Source: Coriobacteriales bacterium
GTDB lineage: Bacteria > Actinomycetota > Coriobacteriia > Coriobacteriales > UBA8131
DNA length: 8,463 nucleotides
NCBI GenBank assembly: GCA_031256575.1
Contig: JAIRQI010000056.1
Coordinates: 1-8,463 of the forward strand
Direction: 5' to 3'
Below, piece by piece: positions 1-6,684 of the stretch (position 1 is its first letter; every line of letters starts with the position of its first letter). The notes beneath the pieces were generated by a model, which had not been told where the DNA came from, searched no databases, and worked only from the letters and a program-made list of their open reading frames with translations. A program made the translations under genes and the position numbers.

Positions 1-792
1 GCCAGTCACCAGATAGCCGACCTCACCAACTCCCAGGCTCTCGACCGGAGTATTCAAGGGACGGCGCACCCCCACCTCTTCAACCAGGCAGTCGGTTTTG
101 CTGGCCAGAAAGCGTATGCGCTGGCCGGCACTGAGTGACCCGTCAACGATGCGGATTAGTGCAACTACTCCCCGGTAGGCATCATAGTAGCTGTCAAATA
201 TCAAGGCTCTGAGCGGTGCGTCAGCATCACCGCTGGGTGCCGGGACCCGCTGGACGACCGCTTCAAGCATCTCCCGTACCCCGGCTCCGGTCTTACCGGA
301 AGCTAATATAGCATCGTCGGCTGGTATAGCCAGGCCTTCCTCAATCTCTTGGCGGGCGCGCTCCGGGTCGCTGGCCGGTAAATCAATCTTGTTAATCAGG
401 GGGATAATCTCCAGCCCGGCGTTCATTGCCATCAGGGCGTTAGCCACCGATTGAGCCTCTACTCCCTGGGTCGAATCAATTACCAGTACCGCTCCTTCAC
501 AGGCCGCCAAAGAACGCGAGACCTCATAGGTGAAGTCAACATGCCCCGGGGTATCAATCAGGTTCAATTGGTACTGCCGGCCATCTAAGGAGTCATAAAG
601 CACCCGTACGGCTTGCGACTTGATAGTGATGCCCCGCTCCCGCTCAATGTCCATGGAGTCTAAGACCTGCTCCACCATATCCCGTTCGGCTATGGTGTGG
701 GTCATCTCTAACACCCGGTCGGCCAAGGTCGATTTGCCGTGGTCGATGTGCGCGATAATCGAGAAGTTACGTATCAGTGAAGGGTCGGTCAC
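1..792 (-). CDS. lepA: Elongation factor 4 (LepA), N-terminal part, cut by window edge
   Basis: LepA is a ribosome-associated translational GTPase that remodels stalled or mispositioned ribosomes. The 264 codons visible cover the GTPase domain and the start of domain 2; the family is about 600 residues, so the C-terminal half lies beyond the window. G1 is AHIDHGKST (residues 14-22), G2 is ERGITIK (52-58), G3 is DTPGH (80-84), G4 is NKID (134-137), and the G5-like stretch is SGKTG (165-169), where SAKTG is usual. The opening [16 protein letters not shown] and the [14 protein letters not shown] stretch are LepA hallmarks that separate it from EF-G and TypA. The start is GTG at 792: an in-frame TAA stands immediately upstream, and GGAG (798-801) lies 5 bases before it. 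It follows pncB by 92 bases, so it may be read through or have its own promoter. Family assignment is very secure. Confidence 0.96.
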   Translation of the reverse strand, partial: MTDPSLIRNFSIIAHIDHGKSTLADRVLEMTHTIAERDMVEQVLDSMDIERERGITIKSQAVRVLYDSLDGRQYQLNLIDTPGHVDFTYEVSRSLAACEGAVLVIDSTQGVEAQSVANALMAMNAGLEIIPLINKIDLPASDPERARQEIEEGLAIPADDAILASGKTGAGVREMLEAVVQRVPAPSGDADAPLRALIFDSYYDAYRGVVALIRIVDGSLSAGQRIRFLASKTDCLVEEVGVRRPLNTPVESLGVGEVGYLVTG

Positions 793-884
793 TTAAACTC
801 CAGTTAAAGTCAATGCAACTAAAAACAGCAGTTAGACTGCGTCATGCTAGGGACCCGCTACGTTAATCAAGCCTGCTCGGCCAC
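793..884 (-). other. pncB-lepA intergenic gap
   Basis: This 92-base gap holds no frame longer than a few codons. Near lepA is the GGAG ribosome-binding site (798-801). In the middle is a weak hairpin followed by a T-run (described separately). A loose promoter-like pair, TTGATT and TAGCAT about 15 bases apart, can be read upstream of lepA on the minus strand, but the match is too poor to call a promoter. Confidence 0.5.
821..840 (-). terminator. Weak candidate intrinsic terminator after pncB
   Basis: On the minus strand, GCAGT (840-836) and ACTGC (832-828) can pair over the 3-base loop CTA. Two bases later comes a run of five T (825-821). The 5-bp stem is short and not GC-rich, so this would at best be a leaky terminator between pncB and lepA. 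Confidence 0.25.
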
Positions 885-2327
885 CTAAAGTCCTTTAGCC
901 TGGCGACGCAGGCGGTCACGTAAGCTATGCAAGCTTGGCTCCAAGCCAACTGGGTAGCTATGCGGGTTCATCAGACGTCGGCGGGTGGTGTCCAGGCTGT
1001 CCAGGCTGGCCTTACAGTTAGCCCGCGCTGCCATTACACTGACCTCTGGCCAGACAATCTGCCCTTGCCGGGCCAGTGGCTTCAAGAGCTGCTCGAACTG
1101 TCCAGCAGGCAACTGTTTACGGCGTACATCATCTCGCGGGTCGATGATTGTCTCCTCAGTAACTCCGAGGTCCAGGGAGTATATCATGTCACCTGTAATC
1201 AGCCCATCATCGCCATAGTAGCGTCGGACATCAAGCCGGCCAGGCAGTGTGGACTTCTCCAGTTGTTCTGAGACCTTCAAAGCCGGGTTCCAGCTCTCTT
1301 GGCCGGCTGGGCGCACTGCTGAAAGCTTGTATACGGCGGTCAGGGCCGGCGTCTCGTAGGCGGTAGCCAACCGAGTACCCACCCCGTAAGAGTCGATAGC
1401 TGCTCCCTGGTCGCGCAGTGACTGGATGGTGTACTCATCCAGGTCATTGCTGGCGATAATCAACACATCATTGAAGCCGGCTTGGTCGAGCATCTCCCGG
1501 GCCTTTTTGGACAACCAGGCCAAATCTCCGGAATCGATGCGAATGCCTTGCAGACGCTGGCCACGGGCTTGTATCTCGTGGGCTACGGTAATGGCGTTTT
1601 GCACTCCATGGATGGTGTCGTAGGTGTCGACCAGCAACACGCAGCCCTCGGGCTGGGTCAGCGCAAAGGCCCGGAAGGCCTCCAACTCACTGGCATGCGC
1701 CATCACCCAGGAATGGGCATGGGTGCCAGAAACCGGCAGGTCGAAGAGCCGGCCCGCCTCGACATTGGATGTTGAGGCACAGCCGCCGACCATCGCTGCA
1801 CGCGAGGCATAGATGCCGCCAGCCGGGCCTTGCGCCCGCCTAAGTCCGAATTCCGCGACCGGCCCATCAGCGACATCGCAGATGCGAGCGGCTTTGGTAG
1901 CCACCAGTGTCTGAAAGCCAACCTGGTTTAGAAGCGGGGTCTCTAAGAGCTGGCACTGAAAAATCGGGCCGGAGACCCGCAAGAATGGCTCGTTAGGAAA
2001 GACCAGGCTACCTTCCGGCACGGCATCGATGTCTACCTGAAGCTGCATTTTGGATAGGTAATTTAGGAACTCTGGCTGAAAGAGGGCTGCCTCTGAAGCA
2101 GTCTTTAATGTGGATAAGTACTCGATGTCGGTTGCTGTAATTTGAAATTGTTCAATCAGCTCAACCACCTGGGCCATGCCACAGGCTATCGAATAGCCAC
2201 CGTTAAAAGGATTCTCCCGAAAATGTAGATAAAAGCTGGCTTCCAGGTCTGTCTCACTGTTCAGATAGTAAGCCTGGGCCTGAGTCAACTGGTAGAGGTC
2301 AATCAGCAAGGCTGCAGAGGTCTGCAT
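885..2327 (-). CDS. pncB: Nicotinate phosphoribosyltransferase (NAD salvage)
   Basis: This enzyme joins nicotinate to PRPP, with ATP hydrolysis, to give nicotinate mononucleotide, the entry step of the Preiss-Handler NAD salvage route in the cytoplasm. The 480 residues fit the longer Gram-positive form (TIGR01513 type). The N-terminus DLYQLTQAQAY (10-20) is typical. GTHAHSW (201-207) carries the histidine, probably H205, that is phosphorylated in this family. LLVDTYDT (231-238), RIDSGDLA (263-270) and SYGVGTRL (313-320) are the phosphoribosyl-binding and barrel motifs. The start is ATG at 2327 with GAGGG (2337-2341) 9 bases upstream, overlapping the end of ricT. The 12-base gap to ricT indicates co-transcription. 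The C-terminal 40 residues are Arg-rich (TTRRRLMNPHSYPVGL region), as is common in this subgroup. I see no disruption. Confidence 0.95.
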   Translation of the reverse strand: MQTSAALLIDLYQLTQAQAYYLNSETDLEASFYLHFRENPFNGGYSIACGMAQVVELIEQFQITATDIEYLSTLKTASEAALFQPEFLNYLSKMQLQVDIDAVPEGSLVFPNEPFLRVSGPIFQCQLLETPLLNQVGFQTLVATKAARICDVADGPVAEFGLRRAQGPAGGIYASRAAMVGGCASTSNVEAGRLFDLPVSGTHAHSWVMAHASELEAFRAFALTQPEGCVLLVDTYDTIHGVQNAITVAHEIQARGQRLQGIRIDSGDLAWLSKKAREMLDQAGFNDVLIIASNDLDEYTIQSLRDQGAAIDSYGVGTRLATAYETPALTAVYKLSAVRPAGQESWNPALKVSEQLEKSTLPGRLDVRRYYGDDGLITGDMIYSLDLGVTEETIIDPRDDVRRKQLPAGQFEQLLKPLARQGQIVWPEVSVMAARANCKASLDSLDTTRRRLMNPHSYPVGLEPSLHSLRDRLRRQAKGL

Positions 2328-2339
2328 TATCTGACACCC

Positions 2340-3965
2340 TCATTCTTCCCGACGCAGGCGTCGACGGCGGCCATCTTGGCCATTGGTGGTACCTGGGTCA
2401 CTCGCAGACCTTGAGGTATCGGAGCCTGTTGTCAGGTTTGTATTGCCAGTAGTTTGGTTAGCTTGCTCAGATGACTCGCTGCCGGCTGGATTGCCGGGTA
2501 TTGCTTGCGAGCGTTGGCGTGGCCGCCGTAACTGGCGTTCAGCAGGTTCGTATTGGCTTGATTGGCGACGCGTTCGCTGGGAGTTCTCGCGGCTGCTATT
2601 GGCTCGGCCAGCTAAACGTGAGCTGCCGGATTGGCCATTCTCGCTGGACAGGTCTTGAGAGTCACGTTGGCTGGTTCTCTCACGGTAATTACTGCGTCCG
2701 CTGCTGGCAGCACGTCGACTGCCGGCTTCGCGCCGGTTGCCAACCCCACGCTCGTCTGCTGCCTCGCGCCCGTTGCCGGCCTCGCGCCCGTTGCTGGCTT
2801 CGCGCCCACCACCGGTTTCGCGCCCACTACCGGTTTCGCGCCCGCTACCAGCCTCGCCGCCGTCAGTTGCAGTGCGCCCACTACCGGCTGCCCGTCTGCG
2901 GCTGGCGCCGGAGCGGTTGTTCGAGTCCTGGTCTTCAGCCGAAGCGCCGGATTGTCCAGACCGCCGCTGCCGTCGGGTATCTGCTGCAACCGAGCCAGCG
3001 ACACTCCCCCCGCCCTCACCGGGAACCAGCTCATCCACCAGGCCGTCGCGGTCTAGAGTAGACAAAGCCAAAAGGGTGGTAGTGTTGGCAGAGCGTTCCA
3101 AAGCCTCTCGACCGAGCGAATTCAAGCGACGGGATTCTCCGTTTTCGCTGACTTGTTGGTCAAAATCCTTTAGTGCAATAGCAAGCGTCTTGCCATCTTC
3201 CAACTGCATCGAGATGGTCTCTCGCGGAGTGTCGTAATCAGTCACCAGTGCCATTCCTAGTGGAGTGGTTATCTCAGTGCCACGCTTCGGAGCACGGTTC
3301 TTGAATTCTTTGTAAGTCTCGAATTCATAGCGCAAGCAGCACATCAAACGGCCACAGGCGCCGGAAATCTTCTCCGGATTCAAAGGTAGGTCTTGTTCTT
3401 TGGCCATCCGTATCGATACCGGCTGAAAATCTCCGCCCATCCGGGCGCAGCAGAGCTTCTCGCCGCAATGGGCAATGCCACCCAGCATGCGGGCCTCGTC
3501 ACGCACACCAATTTGCCGCAGCTCCACCCGAATGTGCAGCTGAGCAGCCATCTCCCGCACCAACTCGCGAAAATCCACCCGCGATTCGCTGGCAAAGTAG
3601 AACACGGCCTTATCCCCAGTAAACAGGTATTCGACTGCGACGGCTTTCATTTCCAGGCCGCTTTTTTCAATCAACTCGCGAAACAGAGGCAGGGCGGTTG
3701 CCGATTTCTCAATCATACGTTCTTGCTGGGTGCGGTCTTGCTCGTCCAAGAGCCGGATAATCGGCTTCAGCGGTACCGATAAGGCCTCAATCTGAGCCGG
3801 GCTGGCAGCGATATCGGTGGCGCTGACCCGGCCCACCTCACGTCCCCGCTCGGTATCGACCAACACCAGGTCGCCGGCTGCGTATTCGCCCAGCACCGGG
3901 TCAAACCAATAGGCTCGGGCACTATAGCGAAGCTTAACCGCCACTACAGGGGTTGTATCTGTCAT
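2340..3965 (-). CDS. ricT: RicT/YaaT-like PSP1 domain protein with long repetitive tail
   Basis: RicT (YaaT, PSP1 superfamily) in Bacillus subtilis is part of the RicA-RicF-RicT complex, which binds [4Fe-4S] clusters and promotes RNase Y-dependent mRNA maturation. Residues 1-60 form the N-terminal lobe and about 65-150 the PSP1 C-terminal domain (VEYLFTGDKAVFYF at 111-124). The cysteine region is HCGEKLCCARMGG (166-178) and ACGRLMCCLRYE (203-214), giving C167, C172, C173, C204, C209 and C210. The conserved core ends near residue 270, about the full length of B. subtilis YaaT (around 275 residues). Here another 270 residues follow, rich in R, G, S, E, N and Q, probably disordered, with hexapeptide repeats. 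The start is ATG at 3965 with AAAGGA (3971-3976) 5 bases upstream. It lies 34 bases after holB and 12 before pncB. The core assignment is firm; partner genes are not in the window. Confidence 0.9.
   Translation of the reverse strand: MTDTTPVVAVKLRYSARAYWFDPVLGEYAAGDLVLVDTERGREVGRVSATDIAASPAQIEALSVPLKPIIRLLDEQDRTQQERMIEKSATALPLFRELIEKSGLEMKAVAVEYLFTGDKAVFYFASESRVDFRELVREMAAQLHIRVELRQIGVRDEARMLGGIAHCGEKLCCARMGGDFQPVSIRMAKEQDLPLNPEKISGACGRLMCCLRYEFETYKEFKNRAPKRGTEITTPLGMALVTDYDTPRETISMQLEDGKTLAIALKDFDQQVSENGESRRLNSLGREALERSANTTTLLALSTLDRDGLVDELVPGEGGGSVAGSVAADTRRQRRSGQSGASAEDQDSNNRSGASRRRAAGSGRTATDGGEAGSGRETGSGRETGGGREASNGREAGNGREAADERGVGNRREAGSRRAASSGRSNYRERTSQRDSQDLSSENGQSGSSRLAGRANSSRENSQRTRRQSSQYEPAERQLRRPRQRSQAIPGNPAGSESSEQANQTTGNTNLTTGSDTSRSASDPGTTNGQDGRRRRLRREE
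2728..2853 (-). repeat. 18-bp tandem repeats inside the ricT tail
   Basis: Seven 18-base units run without interruption, five of them clear (2764-2853) and two more diverged (2728-2763). On the plus strand they begin TCGCGCCC followed by ten more variable bases. On the coding strand they give a hexapeptide of the form GRE(A/T)(G/S)(N/S/G), around residues 372-413 of RicT. The period is a multiple of three, so copy-number change keeps the frame. Confidence 0.9.
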
Positions 3966-3999
3966 TGGTATCCTTTCAAATCCAGGCGAAATATGAGTT

Positions 4000-5151
4000 C
4001 TAAGGCCGCCCGGTCAGCTGTTCACGCAAGGTGAAGAGCAGGTATTCATAAATTGATTGTACTGAGACATTATAGTCCAAGTGGGCCTCGGCCTCATTGC
4101 TGGCTTCCAGACAGAACATCAACCGAGCTAGCATATCGGGTTGCTTGGGGAGAAAACCGGTCTGGATAGCTTCAATCTCATCATAGTTAACGACTTGTTC
4201 AGGAAGGCCGCAATAAACCAGTAAGATATCTCGCACCCAGCTGCGCAGGCCTTCAATCAGCCAACGAGCGCTTGCTCTCTCTAAAGCGGTCAGCTCCCGT
4301 TTGTGACCTTGCTCCAGGTCGTTGAGAGCTGCTTTGCTCAGCGTCTCCCGGTTTTCTTCAAGTTGGCGTTGTTGGGCAATTCGCAAATCGTCTAAAGGTA
4401 ACTTACAACATATCACCAGCTGCCGTGCTGCCTCTAAAACATCCATGCTGTCATAGCTGCTCAAGCCACGCAACAGGCTCATCAGTGTTCGCCGTTGCTG
4501 CTGCAAGCTGCTGGACTGAATAAAGCTTCGCGCAGCACTAAGCGAACCGGCTGAGTAAGCCAAAGCTAGGCGGGCCAAAGAGTCTGGGACGCTCTGCTCG
4601 GCGACCAGCAGAGCGATAGCTTGCTCGGTCGGGATAGCTGTAAAGGGTACCAGCTGGCAACGTGAACGGACGGTCGGCAGCAACGCTGCCAGATTGCGGC
4701 AGATTAAGATGAAGACCACATTCGGAGGAGGTTCTTCGAGCAGTTTTAAGAAAGCATTGGCGAAGCTGACGCTCATCTTATCAGCTTGCTGGATGATGTA
4801 GACCTTACGGTTGGCCAGCATTGGGCTGAGCGCTGCGGAATGGCTGAGGTCGTGAATCTGCCCAATCAGATAGCCACTGGCTCCTTCGGGACTTAACTCC
4901 TGCAGGTCGGGGTGGCTGTGCCGGAGCACTCTCAGACAATCCTGGCAGTCATCATCCCCACCCTCAGAACACAACAAGCTGCGTGCCAGCAGGTAGGCAG
5001 CTTCGCTACGTCCCGAGCCGCTTGGCCCATAGAACAGATAGGCTTGGGGACGATAGTTGGTTTGCACTGATGCAGTCAGAAAGCGGGATGCCGTCGGTTG
5101 TCCGACAATCTGGTCAAAAGGTGCTTTGATTGCCTGAAGCCCGATGCTCAT
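4000..5151 (-). CDS. holB: DNA polymerase III, delta' subunit (clamp loader)
   Basis: Delta' is the stator of the clamp loader that opens and loads the beta sliding clamp at replication forks. The 383 residues show a RuvB/DnaX-like AAA+ fold: FDQIVGQ (12-18), a P-loop-like GPSGSGRS (42-49), a Walker B-like KVYIIQQADKMS (116-127), KLLEEPPPNVVFIL (136-149) and the SRC motif (163-165). Two sites are altered. The P-loop lysine is Arg48 and Walker B reads QQAD, so ATP turnover is unlikely, as known for E. coli delta'. The zinc ribbon has C61, C69 and C72, but the expected fourth cysteine is Val75. The ATG at 5151 overlaps the tmk stop in an ATGA, indicating translational coupling. The tmk-holB-ricT order supports delta' over DnaX, which would be longer and have intact ATPase motifs. 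Confidence 0.92.
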   Translation of the reverse strand: MSIGLQAIKAPFDQIVGQPTASRFLTASVQTNYRPQAYLFYGPSGSGRSEAAYLLARSLLCSEGGDDDCQDCLRVLRHSHPDLQELSPEGASGYLIGQIHDLSHSAALSPMLANRKVYIIQQADKMSVSFANAFLKLLEEPPPNVVFILICRNLAALLPTVRSRCQLVPFTAIPTEQAIALLVAEQSVPDSLARLALAYSAGSLSAARSFIQSSSLQQQRRTLMSLLRGLSSYDSMDVLEAARQLVICCKLPLDDLRIAQQRQLEENRETLSKAALNDLEQGHKRELTALERASARWLIEGLRSWVRDILLVYCGLPEQVVNYDEIEAIQTGFLPKQPDMLARLMFCLEASNEAEAHLDYNVSVQSIYEYLLFTLREQLTGRP

Positions 5152-5831
5152 CTTTGCCGCCGTGATTCCTCTAAAAGCTCGTCACTGATTACAAAATCAT
5201 CCGGTACGCCCGAGAAAAGGTCGGCTACAGCTTGAAATACTGCCTGTGCAGTAGCGCGTTTGTCCTGAGCAATCTCAATCAAGCGTATCCGTTCGGCTTG
5301 CTGTTCAGCTAGTATTAAGAACCCGTTTTGGACCCGCTGATGAAAATCATCGCTCTCAGCTTCCAGGCGGTCTGCTCCTGACTCGCGGGCTCTGAAGAGG
5401 GCTTCGCTCAAGTCGTCAATCAAGACCAAGGTGCGATCTGGCAGAACCCCTAAGCTGCCCAGTTGGTTAGCTGATGCGACAATCTGTTGCTCGATTTGAC
5501 GACCGAAACCTTGATAGGCTGCAGTGGAGTCGAGATAGCGGTCACATAAAACCACCGAGCCACGAGCCAAAGCTGGCAGGATCTGCTCAGTGACCAGTTG
5601 GGCCCGAGCGGCTTCATATAACAAAAGCTCACTCATCGCTGTCAGTTCTTTGTTGGCCGGGTCAAGCAGTATGGCTCGAATCTGCTCTCCGATTACTGTC
5701 CCACCAGGCTCGCGCAAGCATAAAACATCAATACCGGCAGCTCGTAGGCGATGAGCCAAGAGGCTGATATGGGTCGATTTACCGACTCCCTCTCCCCCTT
5801 CGAAGCTGATGAAGATTCCTCTGCTACTCAT
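5148..5831 (-). CDS. tmk: Thymidylate kinase
   Basis: This enzyme phosphorylates dTMP to dTDP with ATP, a required step for dTTP in DNA synthesis. From ATG at 5831 it has 227 residues, slightly above the usual 205-215 because of an acidic C-terminal tail. It opens SSRGIFISFEGGEGVGKST with the P-loop at 12-20. LREPGGT (39-45) and the DRY motif (97-99) with AYQG (105-108) bind dTMP. The lid region contains ADRLE. I chose ATG 5831 over a TTG at 5849 because GAGGG (5841-5845) is 9 bases upstream of the ATG, no such site precedes the TTG, and family members begin close to the RGIFISFEG stretch. Its start overlaps the stop of a small upstream frame (ATGA), and its stop overlaps the holB start in the same way. 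Confidence 0.95.
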   Translation of the reverse strand: MSSRGIFISFEGGEGVGKSTHISLLAHRLRAAGIDVLCLREPGGTVIGEQIRAILLDPANKELTAMSELLLYEAARAQLVTEQILPALARGSVVLCDRYLDSTAAYQGFGRQIEQQIVASANQLGSLGVLPDRTLVLIDDLSEALFRARESGADRLEAESDDFHQRVQNGFLILAEQQAERIRLIEIAQDKRATAQAVFQAVADLFSGVPDDFVISDELLEESRRQR

Positions 5832-5965
5832 TGTTGGCTGCCCTCGCAATCGACTGGCTTGCGGTGTGGTGTGCTATAGGAATGGCTCTTGTTACCCATG
5901 ATGGCGACCTTCGCAATCGATAAGCTACGGTGAGAGGTGTTGCTGGTAAAGCTCTTGTTACTCAT
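5828..5965 (-). CDS. Hypothetical 45-residue micro-ORF before tmk
   Basis: No function recognised. The frame starts at ATG 5965, with AAGGG 9 bases upstream, and its TGA overlaps the tmk ATG as ATGA. It spans two junction-repeat units: an in-frame ATG at residue 23 marks the second unit (MGNKSHSYS). The peptide is rich in S, K, H and T, with no membrane segment or known motif. The two halves are alike at their starts (MSNKSFTSNTSHR and MGNKSHSYSTPHRK). In the first unit the frame has shifted relative to its ancestor: the neighbouring frame reads IDCEGR, matching IDCQGR at the end of FumB. It may exist mainly to carry ribosomes on to tmk rather than to make a functional peptide. Confidence 0.4.
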   Translation of the reverse strand: MSNKSFTSNTSHRSLSIAKVAIMGNKSHSYSTPHRKPVDCEGSQQ

Positions 5966-6033
5966 AGATGGCTACCCTTGCTATCGACTGGCGTGCGGAG
6001 TGAAGTGCTGCTGCAATGGCTCTTGCTACTCAT
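5962..6033 (-). CDS. Hypothetical 23-residue micro-ORF after fumB
   Basis: No function recognised. ATG at 6033 overlaps the fumB stop (ATGA), and its own TGA at 5964-5962 overlaps the ATG of the next small frame (ATGA again). AAGG lies 9 bases before the start, inside the fumB 3' end. The peptide begins MSSKSHCSS and ends PVDSKGSHL. The same ending, as PVDCEGSQQ, closes the next micro-ORF, and a related IDCQGRQL closes FumB. It is one unit of the duplicated junction, so similarity between the peptides may reflect DNA duplication rather than selection. Confidence 0.4.
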   Translation of the reverse strand: MSSKSHCSSTSLRTPVDSKGSHL

Positions 6034-6557
6034 AACTGCCGACCTTGACAGTCGATTGCCAGCCAAGCTGGAAAATCTTTTATCTCCAGACGATAAAGAG
6101 CTTCCGGACCCAGGTCTGGCCAAGCTATCAATTGAGCGGACAAGACCTTTTTTGCCAGCAGGGCAGCTGCCCCACCAATGGTAGTCAGGTAGACACTCTG
6201 GTACTGGCGGCAGGCTTGCTGAACAGCAGCAGAACGCCGTCCTTTTCCCAAAGTCAGCCGAATCCCAGCGGCATACAGTAATGGAGCGATATTATCCATG
6301 CGGGATGCCGTAGTAGGGCCAATCGCTCCAAAAGGCCGCCCAGCAGCCGCTGGTGTCGGCCCTGCATAGAATAATGCCTGGCCCTTAAGGCTAAAGGGTA
6401 ACTCGCCGGTCTCTTGCAGAAGCTCCAGACAACGCTGGTGGCCAGCGTCCCGCATCGTATAGATGCTGCCAAACAAGCGGAGCTCTTGCCCAATTGTAAG
6501 CTCGCTCAAAACCTCAGCATCAACCGGTAGGTTTATCTGTGTGACAGAGTCAGCCAT
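6030..6557 (-). CDS. Class I fumarase / L-tartrate dehydratase, beta subunit
   Basis: This is the C-terminal-domain partner of the two-subunit Fe-S hydratase that interconverts fumarate and malate; close relatives dehydrate L-tartrate. The 175 residues match the usual beta-subunit size. Motifs are the opening LPVDAEVLSELTIGQ, YTMRDAGH (33-40), FYAGPTPA (63-70), GPTTASRMD (80-88), GKG (104-106), GGAAALLA (128-135) and the close KDFPAWLAID (160-169). The ATG at 6557 has GGGAG (6565-6569) 7 bases upstream and is directly preceded by an in-frame TGA that ends a 41-codon frame. Its stop overlaps the first junction micro-ORF. Fumarate is the likelier substrate given the housekeeping setting, but sequence alone does not separate it from tartrate. 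Confidence 0.9.
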   Translation of the reverse strand: MADSVTQINLPVDAEVLSELTIGQELRLFGSIYTMRDAGHQRCLELLQETGELPFSLKGQALFYAGPTPAAAGRPFGAIGPTTASRMDNIAPLLYAAGIRLTLGKGRRSAAVQQACRQYQSVYLTTIGGAAALLAKKVLSAQLIAWPDLGPEALYRLEIKDFPAWLAIDCQGRQL

Positions 6558-6683
6558 TCAGGCTCTCCCAATTGATGGCTGTGCGTGCAGGTTGAGTCTT
6601 GTTCCAGGTACAAAAACGGTTTTGTTTTCTAGCCATACAGGCCATCCCCCAGCGAGGTTCAGTTTAAGACTGGGTGACACCAT
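6558..6683 (-). CDS. Hypothetical 41-residue ORF filling the alpha-beta subunit gap
   Basis: No function recognised. ATG at 6683 begins one base after the alpha-subunit stop (TGAGATG), and 41 codons later its TGA touches the beta-subunit ATG (TGAATG), so it fills the gap almost exactly and is in the beta-subunit frame. The peptide opens MVSPSLKLNLAGGWPVWLE and closes RLNLHAQPSIGRA, with no cysteines, no long hydrophobic run and no motif I know. AGGAG lies about 12 bases upstream, farther than ideal. It could be a real small protein, a spacer kept translated for coupling, a remnant of an N-terminal extension of the beta subunit, or chance (a random 41-codon frame is not rare). Confidence 0.35.
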   Translation of the reverse strand: MVSPSLKLNLAGGWPVWLENKTVFVPGTRLNLHAQPSIGRA

Positions 6684-6684
6684 C

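Larger units (their letters stand above)
5819..6060 (-). repeat. Tandemly duplicated fumB-tmk junction, units of 66-68 bp
   Basis: On the minus strand, start codons at 6033, 5965, 5899 and 5831 lie 68, 66 and 68 bases apart. Each is embedded in a related sequence: a stretch like TCGATTGCGAGGGTAGCC, then ATGAGTAACAAGAGCC or a close variant (ATGGGTAACAAGAGCC at 5899). The first copy's left part is the 3' end of fumB (codons for AIDCQGRQL), and the last copy's right part is the 5' end of tmk (codons for MSSRG). Each copy keeps a purine-rich AAGG or GAGGG 8-9 bases before its ATG. I read this as threefold tandem duplication of an original overlapping gene junction, followed by drift. Confidence 0.85.

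Noticed and set aside
927..1775. Plus-strand frames opposite pncB
   Set aside because: They lack recognisable domains and lie wholly inside a well-supported gene on the other strand.
2612..3237. Long overlapping frames on both strands within the ricT tail
   Set aside because: They are shadows of GC-rich low-complexity DNA with few stops; only the ricT frame joins a recognised domain and has a ribosome-binding site.
5832..5849. TTG start giving tmk six extra residues
   Set aside because: No ribosome-binding site precedes it, the region is part of the duplicated junction, and ATG 5831 has GAGGG at good spacing and fits the family start.
6558..6560. TGA before the beta-subunit ATG as a recoded codon giving an N-terminally extended protein
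   Set aside because: The beta subunit already has a normal family start and size, and TGA ends several other genes here (ricT, tmk, both fumarase subunits), so the standard code applies.
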